DNA from: Nocardia amamiensis NBRC 102102
GTDB lineage: Bacteria; Actinomycetota; Actinomycetes; Mycobacteriales; Mycobacteriaceae
DNA: 64,000 nt
Assembly (NCBI RefSeq): GCF_001612745.1
Contig: NZ_BDBA01000031.1
Span: 1-64,000, forward strand
Reading direction: 5' to 3'
This document shows, piece by piece, positions 1-10,329 of the stretch; within the stretch, counting starts at the first letter, position 1; each line of letters begins with the position of its first letter. The notes below the pieces were generated by a model. That model searched no databases. It saw only the letters and a program-made list of their open reading frames with translations, and was not told where the DNA came from. The position numbers and the translations under genes were made by a program.

Positions 1-2
1 CG

Positions 3-515
3 GCGGCATGGGCCGCAGCGGGTGCCGCCGTGCGGATGCTGCACGACGGGCCGCTGCCGCCGTGGCCCGGTCGCAGCCTCGACGAGATCGCGGTGGAGCT
101 CGACGGCGAATGCGCGTGGCTCGTCACGAACGACGTTCTTCCCACCGACGTGGTCACGCGCAACCGCCGGGTTGCCGAGGCAGCGCTCCGGCAGTGGACA
201 CCGGTGTTCACGCACGGCGACCTGCAGGTCGCCCACGTGTTCGTCTCTGGTGAGGAGATCACCGGCGTGGTCGACTGGTCCGAGGCAGGCCAAGGCGATG
301 CCCTGTTCGACCTCGCCACCTTGACGCTCGGACACGACGAGCACCTCGGCGACGTCGTGGCCGGATACGGCACCGACGTCGACCTCGACGTGATCCGCGC
401 ATGGTGGTCGTTGCGAAGCCTGCTGGGGGTCCGCTGGCTGGTCGAGCATGGTTTCGACCCGACCTCGCCAGGCTGCGAGGTCGATGTGCTGAGAACGCAG
501 GCTATGCGCGACTAG
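3..515 (+). CDS. Aminoglycoside phosphotransferase-family kinase, 5' end outside the window
   Basis: The frame is open from the window edge, so the N-terminal lobe is missing and about 170 residues are seen. HGDLQ followed by AHVFV matches the Brenner catalytic loop of APH-fold kinases, although the usual metal-binding Asn is His here. VVDWSEAGQGD and then DLATL match the following metal-binding Asp segment. Proteins of this fold transfer ATP gamma-phosphate to small-molecule hydroxyls; the substrate cannot be read from the sequence. An internal GTG at 30 could be mistaken for a start, but the upstream codons are in frame and coding-like. The Asn-to-His change may affect activity. Confidence 0.75.
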   Translation, partial: AAWAAAGAAVRMLHDGPLPPWPGRSLDEIAVELDGECAWLVTNDVLPTDVVTRNRRVAEAALRQWTPVFTHGDLQVAHVFVSGEEITGVVDWSEAGQGDALFDLATLTLGHDEHLGDVVAGYGTDVDLDVIRAWWSLRSLLGVRWLVEHGFDPTSPGCEVDVLRTQAMRD

Positions 516-557
516 TTGCCGCCGGAGTCTCGCTATCCCTTCGGGCGAGACAGCGCG

Positions 558-722
558 CTAGCAATAGTCGAGCCACCACCAACCGCCCGCCAGCTCCATC
601 GTGGGGCAGACAGGTTCGCCGAACCCGTCGTACGGTCCAGGCTCGCGTGTTCCGACGAAGTACCCGTAGCCGAGAGCATCGTCGGGGTCGGCGTTGCCGG
701 GGTTGGCCAGGTAGGTGCTCAC
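558..722 (-). CDS. Small 54-residue protein, Trp/Tyr-rich C-terminus with two Cys
   Basis: The GTG start overlaps the stop of the preceding gene in the four bases GTGA, a strong sign of translational coupling. The product has an acidic N-terminal half (NPGNADPDDALGYGY), then EPGPYDGFGEPVCP, and ends in GGWWWLDYC before a TAG stop. Codons use G or C at most third positions. I do not recognise a family. The two cysteines (about residues 39 and 54) and the tryptophan run could indicate a metal-binding or surface-exposed peptide, which is a guess. It is the last member of the chain of small ORFs that follows the XRE regulator. Confidence 0.6.
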   Translation of the reverse strand: MSTYLANPGNADPDDALGYGYFVGTREPGPYDGFGEPVCPTMELAGGWWWLDYC

Positions 723-1102
723 CCAGCTCGCCTGGTGGACCCGTCACCTCCGCGTCGCCGAGCCTTATCAGGATTGATGTAGAGCCGAACACCCTTATAT
801 ACCACTGTGTTCGGCACATCGTCGTTGTCCGGGTCGCCGGAGTCCGCAGGATCCGGCAGTTCCGCGATCTCCTCGATGACGATCTGTGCTCGTGCCGCAC
901 CGGGATCAAACATCTCCTGAAACGGCCCGACGAATGACCCCCCGAGGCCGCGGTGCTTCGCCCGAATAGCCGCCCACCCGAACAGTGCCAACGGCCCGAT
1001 GGTGGCGATCAGCAGTAACAAGTCCCCGCCCATGCCCACGAGCGTACCGATGAGATCCTTCGCTCGACTTAGGAGAGAGGGGGCCGGCTTTCCGTTAGTC
1101 AC
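719..1102 (-). CDS. Small membrane protein of unknown function (127 aa)
   Basis: One clear hydrophobic segment lies at about residues 22-45 (GGDLLLLIATIGPLALFGWA), preceded by a basic N-terminus and followed by a Lys/Arg-rich cytoplasm-like stretch. The soluble part contains EMFDPGAARAQIVIEEI and an acidic run (DPADSGDPDNDD). The GTG start overlaps the stop of the upstream small ORF by GTGA, and its own stop overlaps the next start by GTGA. GGAGG lies about 12 bases upstream. I recognise no family. Its position in a coupled chain below an XRE regulator suggests co-production with its tiny neighbours. Confidence 0.6.
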   Translation of the reverse strand: MTNGKPAPSLLSRAKDLIGTLVGMGGDLLLLIATIGPLALFGWAAIRAKHRGLGGSFVGPFQEMFDPGAARAQIVIEEIAELPDPADSGDPDNDDVPNTVVYKGVRLYINPDKARRRGGDGSTRRAG

Positions 1103-1284
1103 CGAACCACATGGCCTCCGTGATGAAAGATGCCGGTTTCCGAATCATCGTTTCGACATGGCACGAACCAGTTAGAGGTGCCCCCAGTACCCCAGGGGTA
1201 TGTGTTCGCCGAGCGGAACGCTTGACCGTAGGAAGGCACTACTGCCCTATCGGGCCAGTTCCTGCAGGCATCCCGCGAACGCAC
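1099..1284 (-). CDS. Small ORF (61 aa) in the XRE-linked chain
   Basis: A GTG at 1284 overlaps the TAG of the previous small ORF by one base, and the TGA overlaps the next GTG by four. The product has no recognised domain; it contains NTYPWGTGGTSNWF and ends in IFHHGGHVVR. The frame stays open upstream to about 1581, so a longer start is possible (for instance a GTG near 1376 behind GGAGG), but that would overlap the neighbouring 54-codon ORF, which has better codon bias there. A frameshift joining the two ORFs into one gene is the main alternative. Confidence 0.4.
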   Translation of the reverse strand: MRSRDACRNWPDRAVVPSYGQAFRSANTYPWGTGGTSNWFVPCRNDDSETGIFHHGGHVVR

Positions 1285-1448
1285 TACTTTGCCGCTGGGC
1301 GGGCGTTCACCGGAGCCCATCGGACGCTGTCGTTGTTCGTGAACAACACCTGTCGCCGACTGACGGTGCCGTCGAGATTCGTGAACAACCACGAACCAAA
1401 CCTCCAGCACCAACCAAGAACGTTGGGAACCAAGCCAACCAGCAACAT
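1284..1448 (-). CDS. Small hydrophobic-start ORF (54 aa) directly after the XRE regulator
   Basis: ATG lies two bases after the TGA of the XRE regulator. The first residues (MLLVGLVPNVLGW) are hydrophobic, followed by RFGSWLFTNLDGTVSRR and NNDSVRWAPVNARP. Third positions are strongly G/C in this frame, which supports coding. It stops at TAG and the next ORF begins in the same bases. The product may be a membrane-anchored peptide or the N-terminal part of a gene broken by frameshift into this ORF and the next. I recognise no family. Confidence 0.45.
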   Translation of the reverse strand: MLLVGLVPNVLGWCWRFGSWLFTNLDGTVSRRQVLFTNNDSVRWAPVNARPAAK

Positions 1449-1450
1449 GG

Positions 1451-2677
1451 TCACGCTGGCGTGCTGGCGAACAGTTCCGGCGCAGCCTTGCGCACCTTCC
1501 GCAGAACTTTTGCGGTGCGCTCAGAAGACACCGCCGAGAGGACAGGCAGCGCGGGCCGCCATAGGGACACTGCGTCCTCATGCCGTTTGAGCCGCCACCG
1601 GATCAGTCCCGTTTCAGCGGCGGACAATGCATGAATCCTAGTGTGCGTCTCAGGATTCCACATCGAATGCGACAGATACAGGTAACGTTCGGCTTCAGCG
1701 AATTCACCCAAGGCTGCGAACGCCTTCGACGTCTGCCTTGCCACGCTCGCTTTGTTCGGACAATACAGCGCCACCCACCGCGGCAACTCGGTGGTTACCT
1801 CCGGGACTATCCCTGCTTCAGCCGCCCGCAGGGTATTCCGCGCTGCGCGGTGCAGGCCTGTTTCGGCGTAACAGCGCGCCTGAGCGACCAGGAACAATGC
1901 CATGGTGTCCGGGCTCACCTTGCCGCGTGCCGTCATTACCGCGCGTTCAGCAAGTTCGGCGGCGTGCTGCGGTTGGCGAACGTCAGTGGCGTGTAAGCCG
2001 AGAATGCGGAGACAGAAGCCGTCTTGACCCGGCACTCCGGATTCCTCCGCGAGCCGCAACGCGGACAGGAAATACCGTTGCCCGATGCCGTCTTGCCCGG
2101 CGTCGTGCGCTTTGAAACCAGCCAGGTACGCCAGTTCGGCGGCAGCGCTGAACGCGGCGGCCCGGACAGTGGAATCGGTGAACCGCGACCGCAGCAGCGA
2201 GGCGACATCGGTACTCAGGAACTCGGCGACAGCGGTTCGACCGATACCGCCGCCCTTCACCTCGTCCAACCGCAGGAAAGCGTCTGTGATCCCCTGCACG
2301 GCTCGAACTTCCGCCATGCCGACCCGCGCGGAATCGTCGACTCGGATCAACCGGGCCACGTCCGACAGCGATGCCAGTGCTGTCGCGGACAGCGCCGCAC
2401 TGTAGACCGACGTGCGTAGGAACGACCGCCGGTCGACATCTGCTCTGCCCAACACGCTCACCAGTGTGACAGGATCGCATGTCACTTCGCCGCAGGCGCG
2501 CGTGTAAGCGGCGACCGCCTCGGCCGAGGCGGGGCGCGTACCGGTCTCGATATGGCCGAGGTAGCTGCGCGAAAACGGTATCCGCGCCGCCAACTCGGCT
2601 AGCGAGAGCCCTGCCGCCTGCCTGGTGGCTCGCAAACGTTCCCCGATGTCCGGCGGCAAGCCGCCGTCAGTCCCCAT
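1451..2677 (-). CDS. XRE-family transcriptional regulator with helical (TPR-like) C-terminal region
   Basis: Residues about 9-65 form an XRE helix-turn-helix (IGERLRATRQAAGLSLAELA, then FSRSYLGHIETGTRP). After a linker with RRSFLRTSVY, the rest is Ala-rich alpha-helical repeats (LAELAERAVMTARG, MALFLVAQARCYAETGLHRA) like the TPR-type ligand regions of large actinobacterial XRE regulators. At 408 residues it fits that class. Such regulators often sit beside, and act on, small neighbouring ORFs, and here four follow in the same direction. The ATG at 2677 has no evident Shine-Dalgarno sequence, so a leaderless transcript is possible. The target is unknown. Confidence 0.85.
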   Translation of the reverse strand: MGTDGGLPPDIGERLRATRQAAGLSLAELAARIPFSRSYLGHIETGTRPASAEAVAAYTRACGEVTCDPVTLVSVLGRADVDRRSFLRTSVYSAALSATALASLSDVARLIRVDDSARVGMAEVRAVQGITDAFLRLDEVKGGGIGRTAVAEFLSTDVASLLRSRFTDSTVRAAAFSAAAELAYLAGFKAHDAGQDGIGQRYFLSALRLAEESGVPGQDGFCLRILGLHATDVRQPQHAAELAERAVMTARGKVSPDTMALFLVAQARCYAETGLHRAARNTLRAAEAGIVPEVTTELPRWVALYCPNKASVARQTSKAFAALGEFAEAERYLYLSHSMWNPETHTRIHALSAAETGLIRWRLKRHEDAVSLWRPALPVLSAVSSERTAKVLRKVRKAAPELFASTPA

Positions 2678-2896
2678 GCGTGGATGGTAGGCGGATCTGT
2701 AGACCCGCAGTAGCCGATTCTCCGGTCCCGGACGGAAATTTGCGAGCGACTCTTGGAGCCAGCACCCACCCGGCGGGTGCGTCCGCCGTTGCCTGTCGAA
2801 TCGGACGCACCGCCAGCCGTGAGCGGTCCGCGGTGACCATCACCCCGCCGGGTGGCGTGCACCCAACGACAAGCGACGTAGCAGGGGTGAAATGTG

Positions 2897-3199
2897 ATGG
2901 CGTTCAACTGGTGGAGGGAAGACGAGCCGGACGAAACATCGGCGCAAGCAATCATCGAGCGCGTCCAGGCCGAGTGGCGCGCTGGACGCCGACACGATGA
3001 GCAGCCCGATGCCGGACTGTGGCCAGCCGGGTGGCCGCACGAAGCACCCGACCATCCACTGAGTGTTTCCGAAGCGCACCAGATTATGCAGCGCCACAGG
3101 GGATGCCGCGCTGATCAGTGCCCACGCAAGGCGGCGGCTCGCCAAACGTTGATCGACGCCGGTCGAATGCGGCCGGATACCTCGCGAGAGCCGTACTGA
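2897..3199 (+). CDS. Small conserved-looking hypothetical protein (100 aa)
   Basis: The product is polar, with an acidic N-terminal half (FNWWREDEPDE) and the segment HRGCRADQCPRKAAARQ near the C-terminus. Two Cys spaced by five residues could bind a metal. I recall similar small proteins beside XRE regulators in Nocardia, without a known role. ATG at 2897 is preceded by AGGGGTGA; a GTG one codon earlier is also possible. It is transcribed away from the XRE gene across a 219-base intergenic region, so the two may share a promoter region. Confidence 0.65.
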   Translation: MAFNWWREDEPDETSAQAIIERVQAEWRAGRRHDEQPDAGLWPAGWPHEAPDHPLSVSEAHQIMQRHRGCRADQCPRKAAARQTLIDAGRMRPDTSREPY

Positions 3200-3328
3200 G
3201 GTGGCCCCGGGCCGCTACCGCCGAACAGCCCGTAATCCGGTGCCCCACAGGGTTTTCGGCACGACGATCGACAAGAAATTTTGACATCGTCTGACGCGAC
3301 ACCGAGTGCTCAGGCGGGCCGGATCGGC

Positions 3329-3352
3329 GGCCACAGAGATCGAACTGTGGCC
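3329..3352 (-). terminator. Stem-loop downstream of the VOC gene
   Basis: GGCCACAG and CTGTGGCC form an 8-bp stem with an 8-base loop, 26 bases beyond the stop of the VOC gene. There is no clear U-tract, as is common in actinobacteria. Confidence 0.5.
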
Positions 3353-3377
3353 TCCGATTCCCGCGTTGCCGGACGGC

Positions 3378-3791
3378 TCAGCGCAGCTCCTGGATACGGA
3401 CCAGGTTGCCCGCGGGATCGCGGAAGGCGCAGTCGCGTACTCCGTACGGCTGCTCGGTCGGCTCCTGGACCACCTCGGCGCTGGCGGAGGCCTGCACCCG
3501 CTCGAAGGCGCCGTCGAGGTCCTTGGTGGCCAGGAGGATGGCGGCGTAGGTGCCTTTGGCCATCATCTCGGTGATGGTGCGGCGCTCGTCGTCGGTGATG
3601 CCGGGGTCGGCGCCCGGCGGATGCAGGACGATGGACGTGCCGGGCTGGTCGACGGGGCCGACGGTGATCCATCGCAGCCCGCCGTAACCGACGTCTTTGC
3701 GGACCTCGAAGCCGAGGGTGTCGCGATAGAAGGCCAGCGCCGCGTCCGGGTCGTCCTGCGGGAGGAAGCTCGAGTGAATGGTGATGTCCAT
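3378..3791 (-). CDS. VOC-superfamily (glyoxalase-like) protein
   Basis: The product, 137 residues from ATG 3791, has the paired beta-alpha-beta-beta-beta modules of the vicinal-oxygen-chelate fold: DPDAALAFYRDTLGF near the N-terminus and YGVRDCAFRDPAGNLVRI at the C-terminus. Members bind a metal and act as dioxygenases, isomerases or drug-sequestering proteins; this one's substrate is unknown. A GTG at 3800 overlaps the AraC stop by GTGA and would add three residues; I prefer ATG because the protein core begins there. It is co-transcribed after the AraC gene, an arrangement typical of AraC-controlled VOC proteins. Confidence 0.85.
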   Translation of the reverse strand: MDITIHSSFLPQDDPDAALAFYRDTLGFEVRKDVGYGGLRWITVGPVDQPGTSIVLHPPGADPGITDDERRTITEMMAKGTYAAILLATKDLDGAFERVQASASAEVVQEPTEQPYGVRDCAFRDPAGNLVRIQELR

Positions 3792-3796
3792 GGCAG

Positions 3797-4246
<450 letters not shown>

Positions 4247-4310
4247 ATAGCGGATCCTACGTCGCTACGCCGTCGCCGAGGAACTCGTCTCGGTCTTCGC
4301 GAGGGCCTGG

Positions 4311-6704
<2,394 letters not shown>

Positions 6705-6890
6705 CGTGTCTCCATCCGTTGGGCGGGGTCGCCTTCGCTGTCTCGGTGGGCGGCGCCTGGCTCGATCTAACCAGCTTCGATCAGGACGTTCGGTTTCCTT
6801 CGTCGATGCGGCCGCGGCAAGTCCGCGGTCCAGCTGCTTCACCGTGCCCGCCCTGCGGGTGGACTGCTCCCACCGGGTTGGCGGCCACGA

Positions 6891-6938
6891 CAGTCACGCT
6901 AGGTGCGGCTCCGGGCGGGCGCTTCTCGATTCCTGATC
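6891..6938. repeat. Diverged copy of the AraC/VOC junction (original at 3794-3842)
   Basis: The first 12 bases (from 6891 and 3794) and the last 20 bases (6919-6938 and 3823-3842) are identical, with a diverged middle and one base difference in length. The original covers the last codons of the AraC gene and the start of the VOC gene. The copy lies 187 bases upstream of the UvrA-like start and has no intact gene around it, so it looks like the remnant of a second AraC/VOC unit. Confidence 0.7.
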
Positions 6939-6980
6939 CGATCTCCGCAGGCTCTTCCCACATGGTGGACCATCAACTAT

Positions 6981-7002
6981 CGTGTCGTTATCTAACGGCA
7001 CG
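6981..7002. promoter_or_regulatory. Near-perfect 22-bp palindrome, likely operator
   Basis: The arms CGTGTCGTTA and TAACGGCACG are separated by TC, with one mismatch. A further CGTTATACG follows at once. It ends 20 bases before the start of the small exported protein, which fits a repressor site over a promoter. No regulator gene is adjacent. Confidence 0.55.
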
Positions 7003-7022
7003 TTATACGACGGGAAAATGCC

Positions 7023-7283
7023 ATGGAGAACGCAAAGAAGCGTCGCCCGGTACGTCGAGTGGTTGCCGCCACTCTCATCGGAGGCGCGTTGGTGACGCCC
7101 GCCCTCGTCTCGCCCGAACCGTTCGTTGCGGTCACCGCGGACAAGTACTCGCATGACCCCGGCGATCGGCGTGGCTCCGGCGTGGGAGAGCGCGCCAGGA
7201 GCAGCAATCACGGCGGGTACCGAGGGCGCAACGAACGGCCCTGCCAGTACACGCCCGAGGGGCACTGCACCGGGCGGCGCTGA
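7023..7283 (+). CDS. Small exported protein, Gly/Arg-rich, two C-terminal Cys
   Basis: The product is 86 residues. It starts with a classical signal sequence (basic MENAKKRRPVRR, hydrophobic VVAATLIGGALV, a cleavage-like region around VAVTA) and continues as a hydrophilic mature part with HGGYRGRNERPC and YTPEGHCTGRR. The two cysteines could form a disulphide. Codon bias is strong throughout. I know no family. A palindromic operator candidate sits just upstream, so expression is probably controlled. A short secreted basic peptide could be an effector, bacteriocin-like or cell-wall protein; none of these is shown. Confidence 0.65.
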   Translation: MENAKKRRPVRRVVAATLIGGALVTPALVSPEPFVAVTADKYSHDPGDRRGSGVGERARSSNHGGYRGRNERPCQYTPEGHCTGRR

Positions 7284-7575
7284 CTGCCGCGATCCCGCAC
7301 CGGCGCGATCACCAACCCGAGCATGCAATGCCCGGAGACGCGATCCGATGGATAGTCGCCCCATGCCTTCGCCTACTCCGCGAGTCACGCGGTGTCGGCG
7401 GCAGATCGCCGATCGCCGATAGGAAGATCCGATCGCGCGCTCGATCTTGATCCGACCTTCGGGCGCGGGAGCGAGGTGCCTGCCATTGTGGCGATAAGCC
7501 TTATGCGCCAACTCTTTTAGTGGTCAATCGTCGCAGGGGTGGGATCCTTTGCAGACACGACCATTCGGGGTGACG

Positions 7576-7860
7576 ATGAGCCGGTCCACAATGAATCCGG
7601 TTGCCGCCGCCCGCGACTTCGTGTCCGCCTGCCAGACGCTGACAAGCCTCATCGATCTCGCCGGACGCCCCGCGACGTCCCCACGGTTGCGGGTTGCGCT
7701 GGCCGAGCATTGCCGTGCTCATGGCACGTCCGACCCCGGATTGGCCGCAAGCCTGTCGTTCTGGAAGCGGCGCCGAGCTTCCTTGACCCCCGACGACCAT
7801 GATGCGGTTCGCGCCATCCTCGACCGCGAGGGCGTAATCCTCGATGCGGTCCGCCGCTGA
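7576..7860 (+). CDS. Hypothetical protein (94 aa), helical
   Basis: The sequence is mostly predicted helix (AAARDFVSACQTLTSLIDLAG, LAASLSFWKRRRASL, DDHDAVRAILDREG). Composition and codon bias look coding. ATG 7576 is preceded by GGGGTGA; TTG at 7549 or the ATG of MNPVAAARD are alternatives. There is no recognised domain. It stands alone between the small exported protein and a 350-base stretch without clear genes. Confidence 0.5.
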   Translation: MSRSTMNPVAAARDFVSACQTLTSLIDLAGRPATSPRLRVALAEHCRAHGTSDPGLAASLSFWKRRRASLTPDDHDAVRAILDREGVILDAVRR

Positions 7861-8214
7861 CCCGTATTCGGGAGCACCTCTGATATCGACAGCGATCCAG
7901 CACCGCACCGGCGAAACTCGGTCTTCGACTGTGACGCAGAGACGCCGGGCGGCATTTACGATGTGGGGCAACCATTTCTATTGGCCGGACGGGCGAGACC
8001 TCATCCTCCGCAATGTGCCCGCGCCATCGGCGCAGTAGGGGCCCGGCCCGGCCGTCCTCGATGTGGAGCACAGTGTCCGGGCCGCCGTTGGCCGGTACCG
8101 CGTCGATCCACCGGCTCTGCGGCGTACCGCGGCCGGTGCCGGGACCGGAACTCCCGTGGGAGGTCGCGGTGCTGATCGACGGCAGCTCCCGCCTGGATAT
8201 ACCGAGGGTAACGA
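7861..8214. other. 354 bp without a supported gene
   Basis: Several overlapping frames are open but none has consistent codon bias, a ribosome site or a recognisable domain. A fragment encoding MWGNHFYWPDGRDLIL (from 7961, plus strand) reads like coding sequence for 25 codons and then stops, so a decayed gene is possible. Confidence 0.3.
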
Positions 8215-8790
8215 TTACTTTGCTGATCTGGGGTTTTCGCGCTGGTTGGCATTGAAGCGCGCCTTCTTCTGACGATTCCCGCACGTGTTCATGTCACACC
8301 ATTTGCGGGTGCGACTTTGGCTGGTGTCGAAGAAGGCGGCTCGGCAGGTTGGCGATACGCACAAGGCCAATTTTCCGTCTCGTTCGCCTGCGATGATGCT
8401 GATCGCGTCGGCGGCGATCACGCCTAGGGCATCTTCTACGCAGGAAGCCGAGCTGAGTCGCCATCGCCGATTGCCCTCGGGCGTCAGGATAGCCGCGGCC
8501 CGACCCCGAGTGCTGCAGTCATTGATGACTTGGACAGCAGACGCAGGGAGAGCGTCTTGGATCGCGGCCGCTGTCGCGGCGGCGTGAATCGATTCCCTCA
8601 GTTCCCGAGCGAGTTCCAGCTGGGCGGTGGTGCAGGACTCCACGGCGAGTCCATTCACTGCCAGCCAGTCGACGAGTCGCTGCGGTGTGGGAATGCGTTC
8701 CACAGCGTTGCCACGACGCTCCGTCAGAGTCGCCGTGAAGCTGGTCGCTAGCACGTTGCCCAGACGGAAGTCAGGGAACCGAGCACGCAT
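8215..8790 (-). CDS. CGNR zinc-finger / ABATE-domain protein, probable regulator
   Basis: The N-terminal ABATE-type domain (FRLGNVLATSFTATL, PTPQRLVDWLAVNG) is followed by a C-terminal CGNR zinc finger with CVSPTCRAAFFDTSQSRTR and WCDMNTCGNRQK; four cysteines of the C-x4-C...C-x4-C type are present. At 191 residues it is the usual length. Proteins of this family are putative DNA-binding, stress-linked regulators. ATG 8790 has AAGGTGG upstream. The spacer in front carries a palindrome (8834-8852), possibly its own operator, shared with the divergent epoxide-hydrolase transcript. Confidence 0.88.
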   Translation of the reverse strand: MRARFPDFRLGNVLATSFTATLTERRGNAVERIPTPQRLVDWLAVNGLAVESCTTAQLELARELRESIHAAATAAAIQDALPASAVQVINDCSTRGRAAAILTPEGNRRWRLSSASCVEDALGVIAADAISIIAGERDGKLALCVSPTCRAAFFDTSQSRTRKWCDMNTCGNRQKKARFNANQRENPRSAK

Positions 8791-8833
8791 GGAACCACCT
8801 TAGCAGGTTGCCTGTTGACATCGAGACATGCTA

Positions 8834-8852
8834 GAACCGTCTTAGCCGGTTC
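8834..8852. promoter_or_regulatory. Palindrome between the CGNR gene and the epoxide-hydrolase gene
   Basis: GAACCG and CGGTTC flank a 7-base spacer. A related half-site (TTAGCAGGTT) lies near 8812 and a further CCGGTTCCG near 8870. The position in a divergent promoter region suggests an operator, possibly for the CGNR protein. Confidence 0.45.
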
Positions 8853-8893
8853 GCGACAGATACAAGCCGGTTCCGCGATGAACGGGAGGTCTC

Positions 8894-8986
8894 ATGCCCA
8901 CACATTGGTTCGTCACCGACGCTGCGGCCGGCATTGATCGTGACGTTGTCGCCACGGCAACTCACTTCGGCGACAACATCTCATGA
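8894..8986 (+). pseudogene. Remnant of a short-chain dehydrogenase N-terminus, now a 30-codon leader ORF
   Basis: Behind GGGAGG, an ATG opens a 30-codon frame reading HWFVTDAAAGIDRDVV and ending in FGDNIS. This matches the start of SDR proteins (WFVTGAxxGIGR...), with both key glycines of the nucleotide loop changed to Asp. The frame stops at TGA inside ATGA, whose ATG is the start of the epoxide hydrolase. The remnant therefore supplies a ribosome site and coupled initiation for the next gene. Confidence 0.6.
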
Positions 8987-10167
8987 ACCGTCCAACCAGC
9001 GACGTGCAAGCATTCGAAGCCCACGCAACTGACGCTGACCTCGACGATCTGCGCGCGCGATTAGCCGCGGCGCGGCTGCCGGAAGCTGAGACGGTCTATC
9101 GCGCCGCGCCCGACCCTCGCCGATGGGACCAGGGCGTTCCTCTCGCCGACCTCGTCGATGTCGTGAACTACTGGCGCACCGGGTACGACTGGCGGTCGTT
9201 CGAAGCGCGCCTTGACCGGATCGGCCAGTTCCGCACGACCATTGATGATCTGGGAATCCACTTCCTGCACCGCCGATCCGCGCGCGCGGACGCCACTCCT
9301 CTGATCTTGACGCACGGCTGGCCGAGCAGCGTTGCTGAGTTCATCGATGTAGTAGACGAGCTGGCGGATCCGAAAGATGCAGACGCGCCGGCGTTCCACG
9401 TCGTGGCCCCGTCGCTACCAGGCTTTGGTTACAGCGACAAGCCGGCCACCACCGGGTGGGGAATCGGAAAGATCGCGGCCGCATGGGTGGAACTGATGGG
9501 AAGGCTCGGCTACAGCAAGTTCGCGGCCCACGGCGGCGACTGGGGAGGCGTGATCACCACGGTCCTCGGCGGCAGGTTCCCGGCGCACGTTCTCGGTATC
9601 CACACAGTGACCGCGCAGGCACCGCCCGGGTTGACAACGGACGGTCTGACGGCGGCCGAGCGCAAATGGACCGAGGAAGCCCACGATTTCTGGGGCGGCG
9701 CCCGCGCGGCGTACGCGAAGCAGCAGGCGACCCGACCGCAGACCATCGGCTACTCGCTCGTCGACTCACCGGTCGGGCTTCTCGCCTGGATCCTTGACAA
9801 GTTCGCTGAGTGGACAGATACCGAAGATGGCCCGTTCGAGACGATTTCCAGAGACAGAATTCTTGACGACGTCACCCTGTATTGGCTGACGCGGACCGGC
9901 GCATCGTCAGCCCGCATTTATTACGAAAGCCACGGCGGTGTCAACTCGCTCGACCCCGAACTTCGGGTCGACGTCCCGTCAGCAATCAGTGTGTATCCCC
10001 GCGACATCGAGAAGTGTCCGCGCCCCTGGGCACAGGAGCGGTACCGACAGATCGTCCGATGGAGGTCCTCTGAAACCGGGGGACATTTCCCGTCGCTGGA
10101 GGTTCCCGAGTACTTCGTCAAGGATCTGCAAGAAGGCCTCGCGGCAGTGCTGGCCGCTAGCCGGTGA
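8983..10167 (+). CDS. Epoxide hydrolase (alpha/beta hydrolase with EHN lid)
   Basis: At 394 residues this matches microsomal-type epoxide hydrolases: an N-terminal EHN region (DADLDDLRARLAAARLPEAE, RWDQGVPLADLVDVVNYWRTGYDW), the oxyanion HGWPSS motif at about residue 110, and the nucleophile elbow HGGDWGG, where Asp attacks the epoxide. The catalytic His is probably in TGGHFPSLE near the C-terminus. The enzyme hydrolyses epoxides to diols in the cytoplasm; the substrate is unknown. The start ATG overlaps the TGA of a 30-codon SDR remnant, so translation is probably coupled to it. Confidence 0.9.
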   Translation: MNRPTSDVQAFEAHATDADLDDLRARLAAARLPEAETVYRAAPDPRRWDQGVPLADLVDVVNYWRTGYDWRSFEARLDRIGQFRTTIDDLGIHFLHRRSARADATPLILTHGWPSSVAEFIDVVDELADPKDADAPAFHVVAPSLPGFGYSDKPATTGWGIGKIAAAWVELMGRLGYSKFAAHGGDWGGVITTVLGGRFPAHVLGIHTVTAQAPPGLTTDGLTAAERKWTEEAHDFWGGARAAYAKQQATRPQTIGYSLVDSPVGLLAWILDKFAEWTDTEDGPFETISRDRILDDVTLYWLTRTGASSARIYYESHGGVNSLDPELRVDVPSAISVYPRDIEKCPRPWAQERYRQIVRWRSSETGGHFPSLEVPEYFVKDLQEGLAAVLAASR

Positions 10168-10329
10168 ACGCGGCTGGGTCCGAGTGCGACGATGCGCAGG
10201 CCGTCCGGTAACCGTCGTACAGGCCGACAGGGTGAACCGTCGAGAGGTGCTGTTAGCGACCTGCCTGTGTTCCAGGTGATTTCGGAATCCGCCCGATTTT
10301 CGGCGGATGCTACAGCGACCCCAACTGTC

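Noticed and set aside
3084..3302. Open frame on the minus strand opposite the small hypothetical gene
   Set aside because: It is the antisense shadow of the 2897-3199 gene, with no ribosome site or recognisable product.
6894..7511. 205-codon minus-strand frame
   Set aside because: It crosses the small exported gene and the operator and has Arg-rich, non-protein-like composition.
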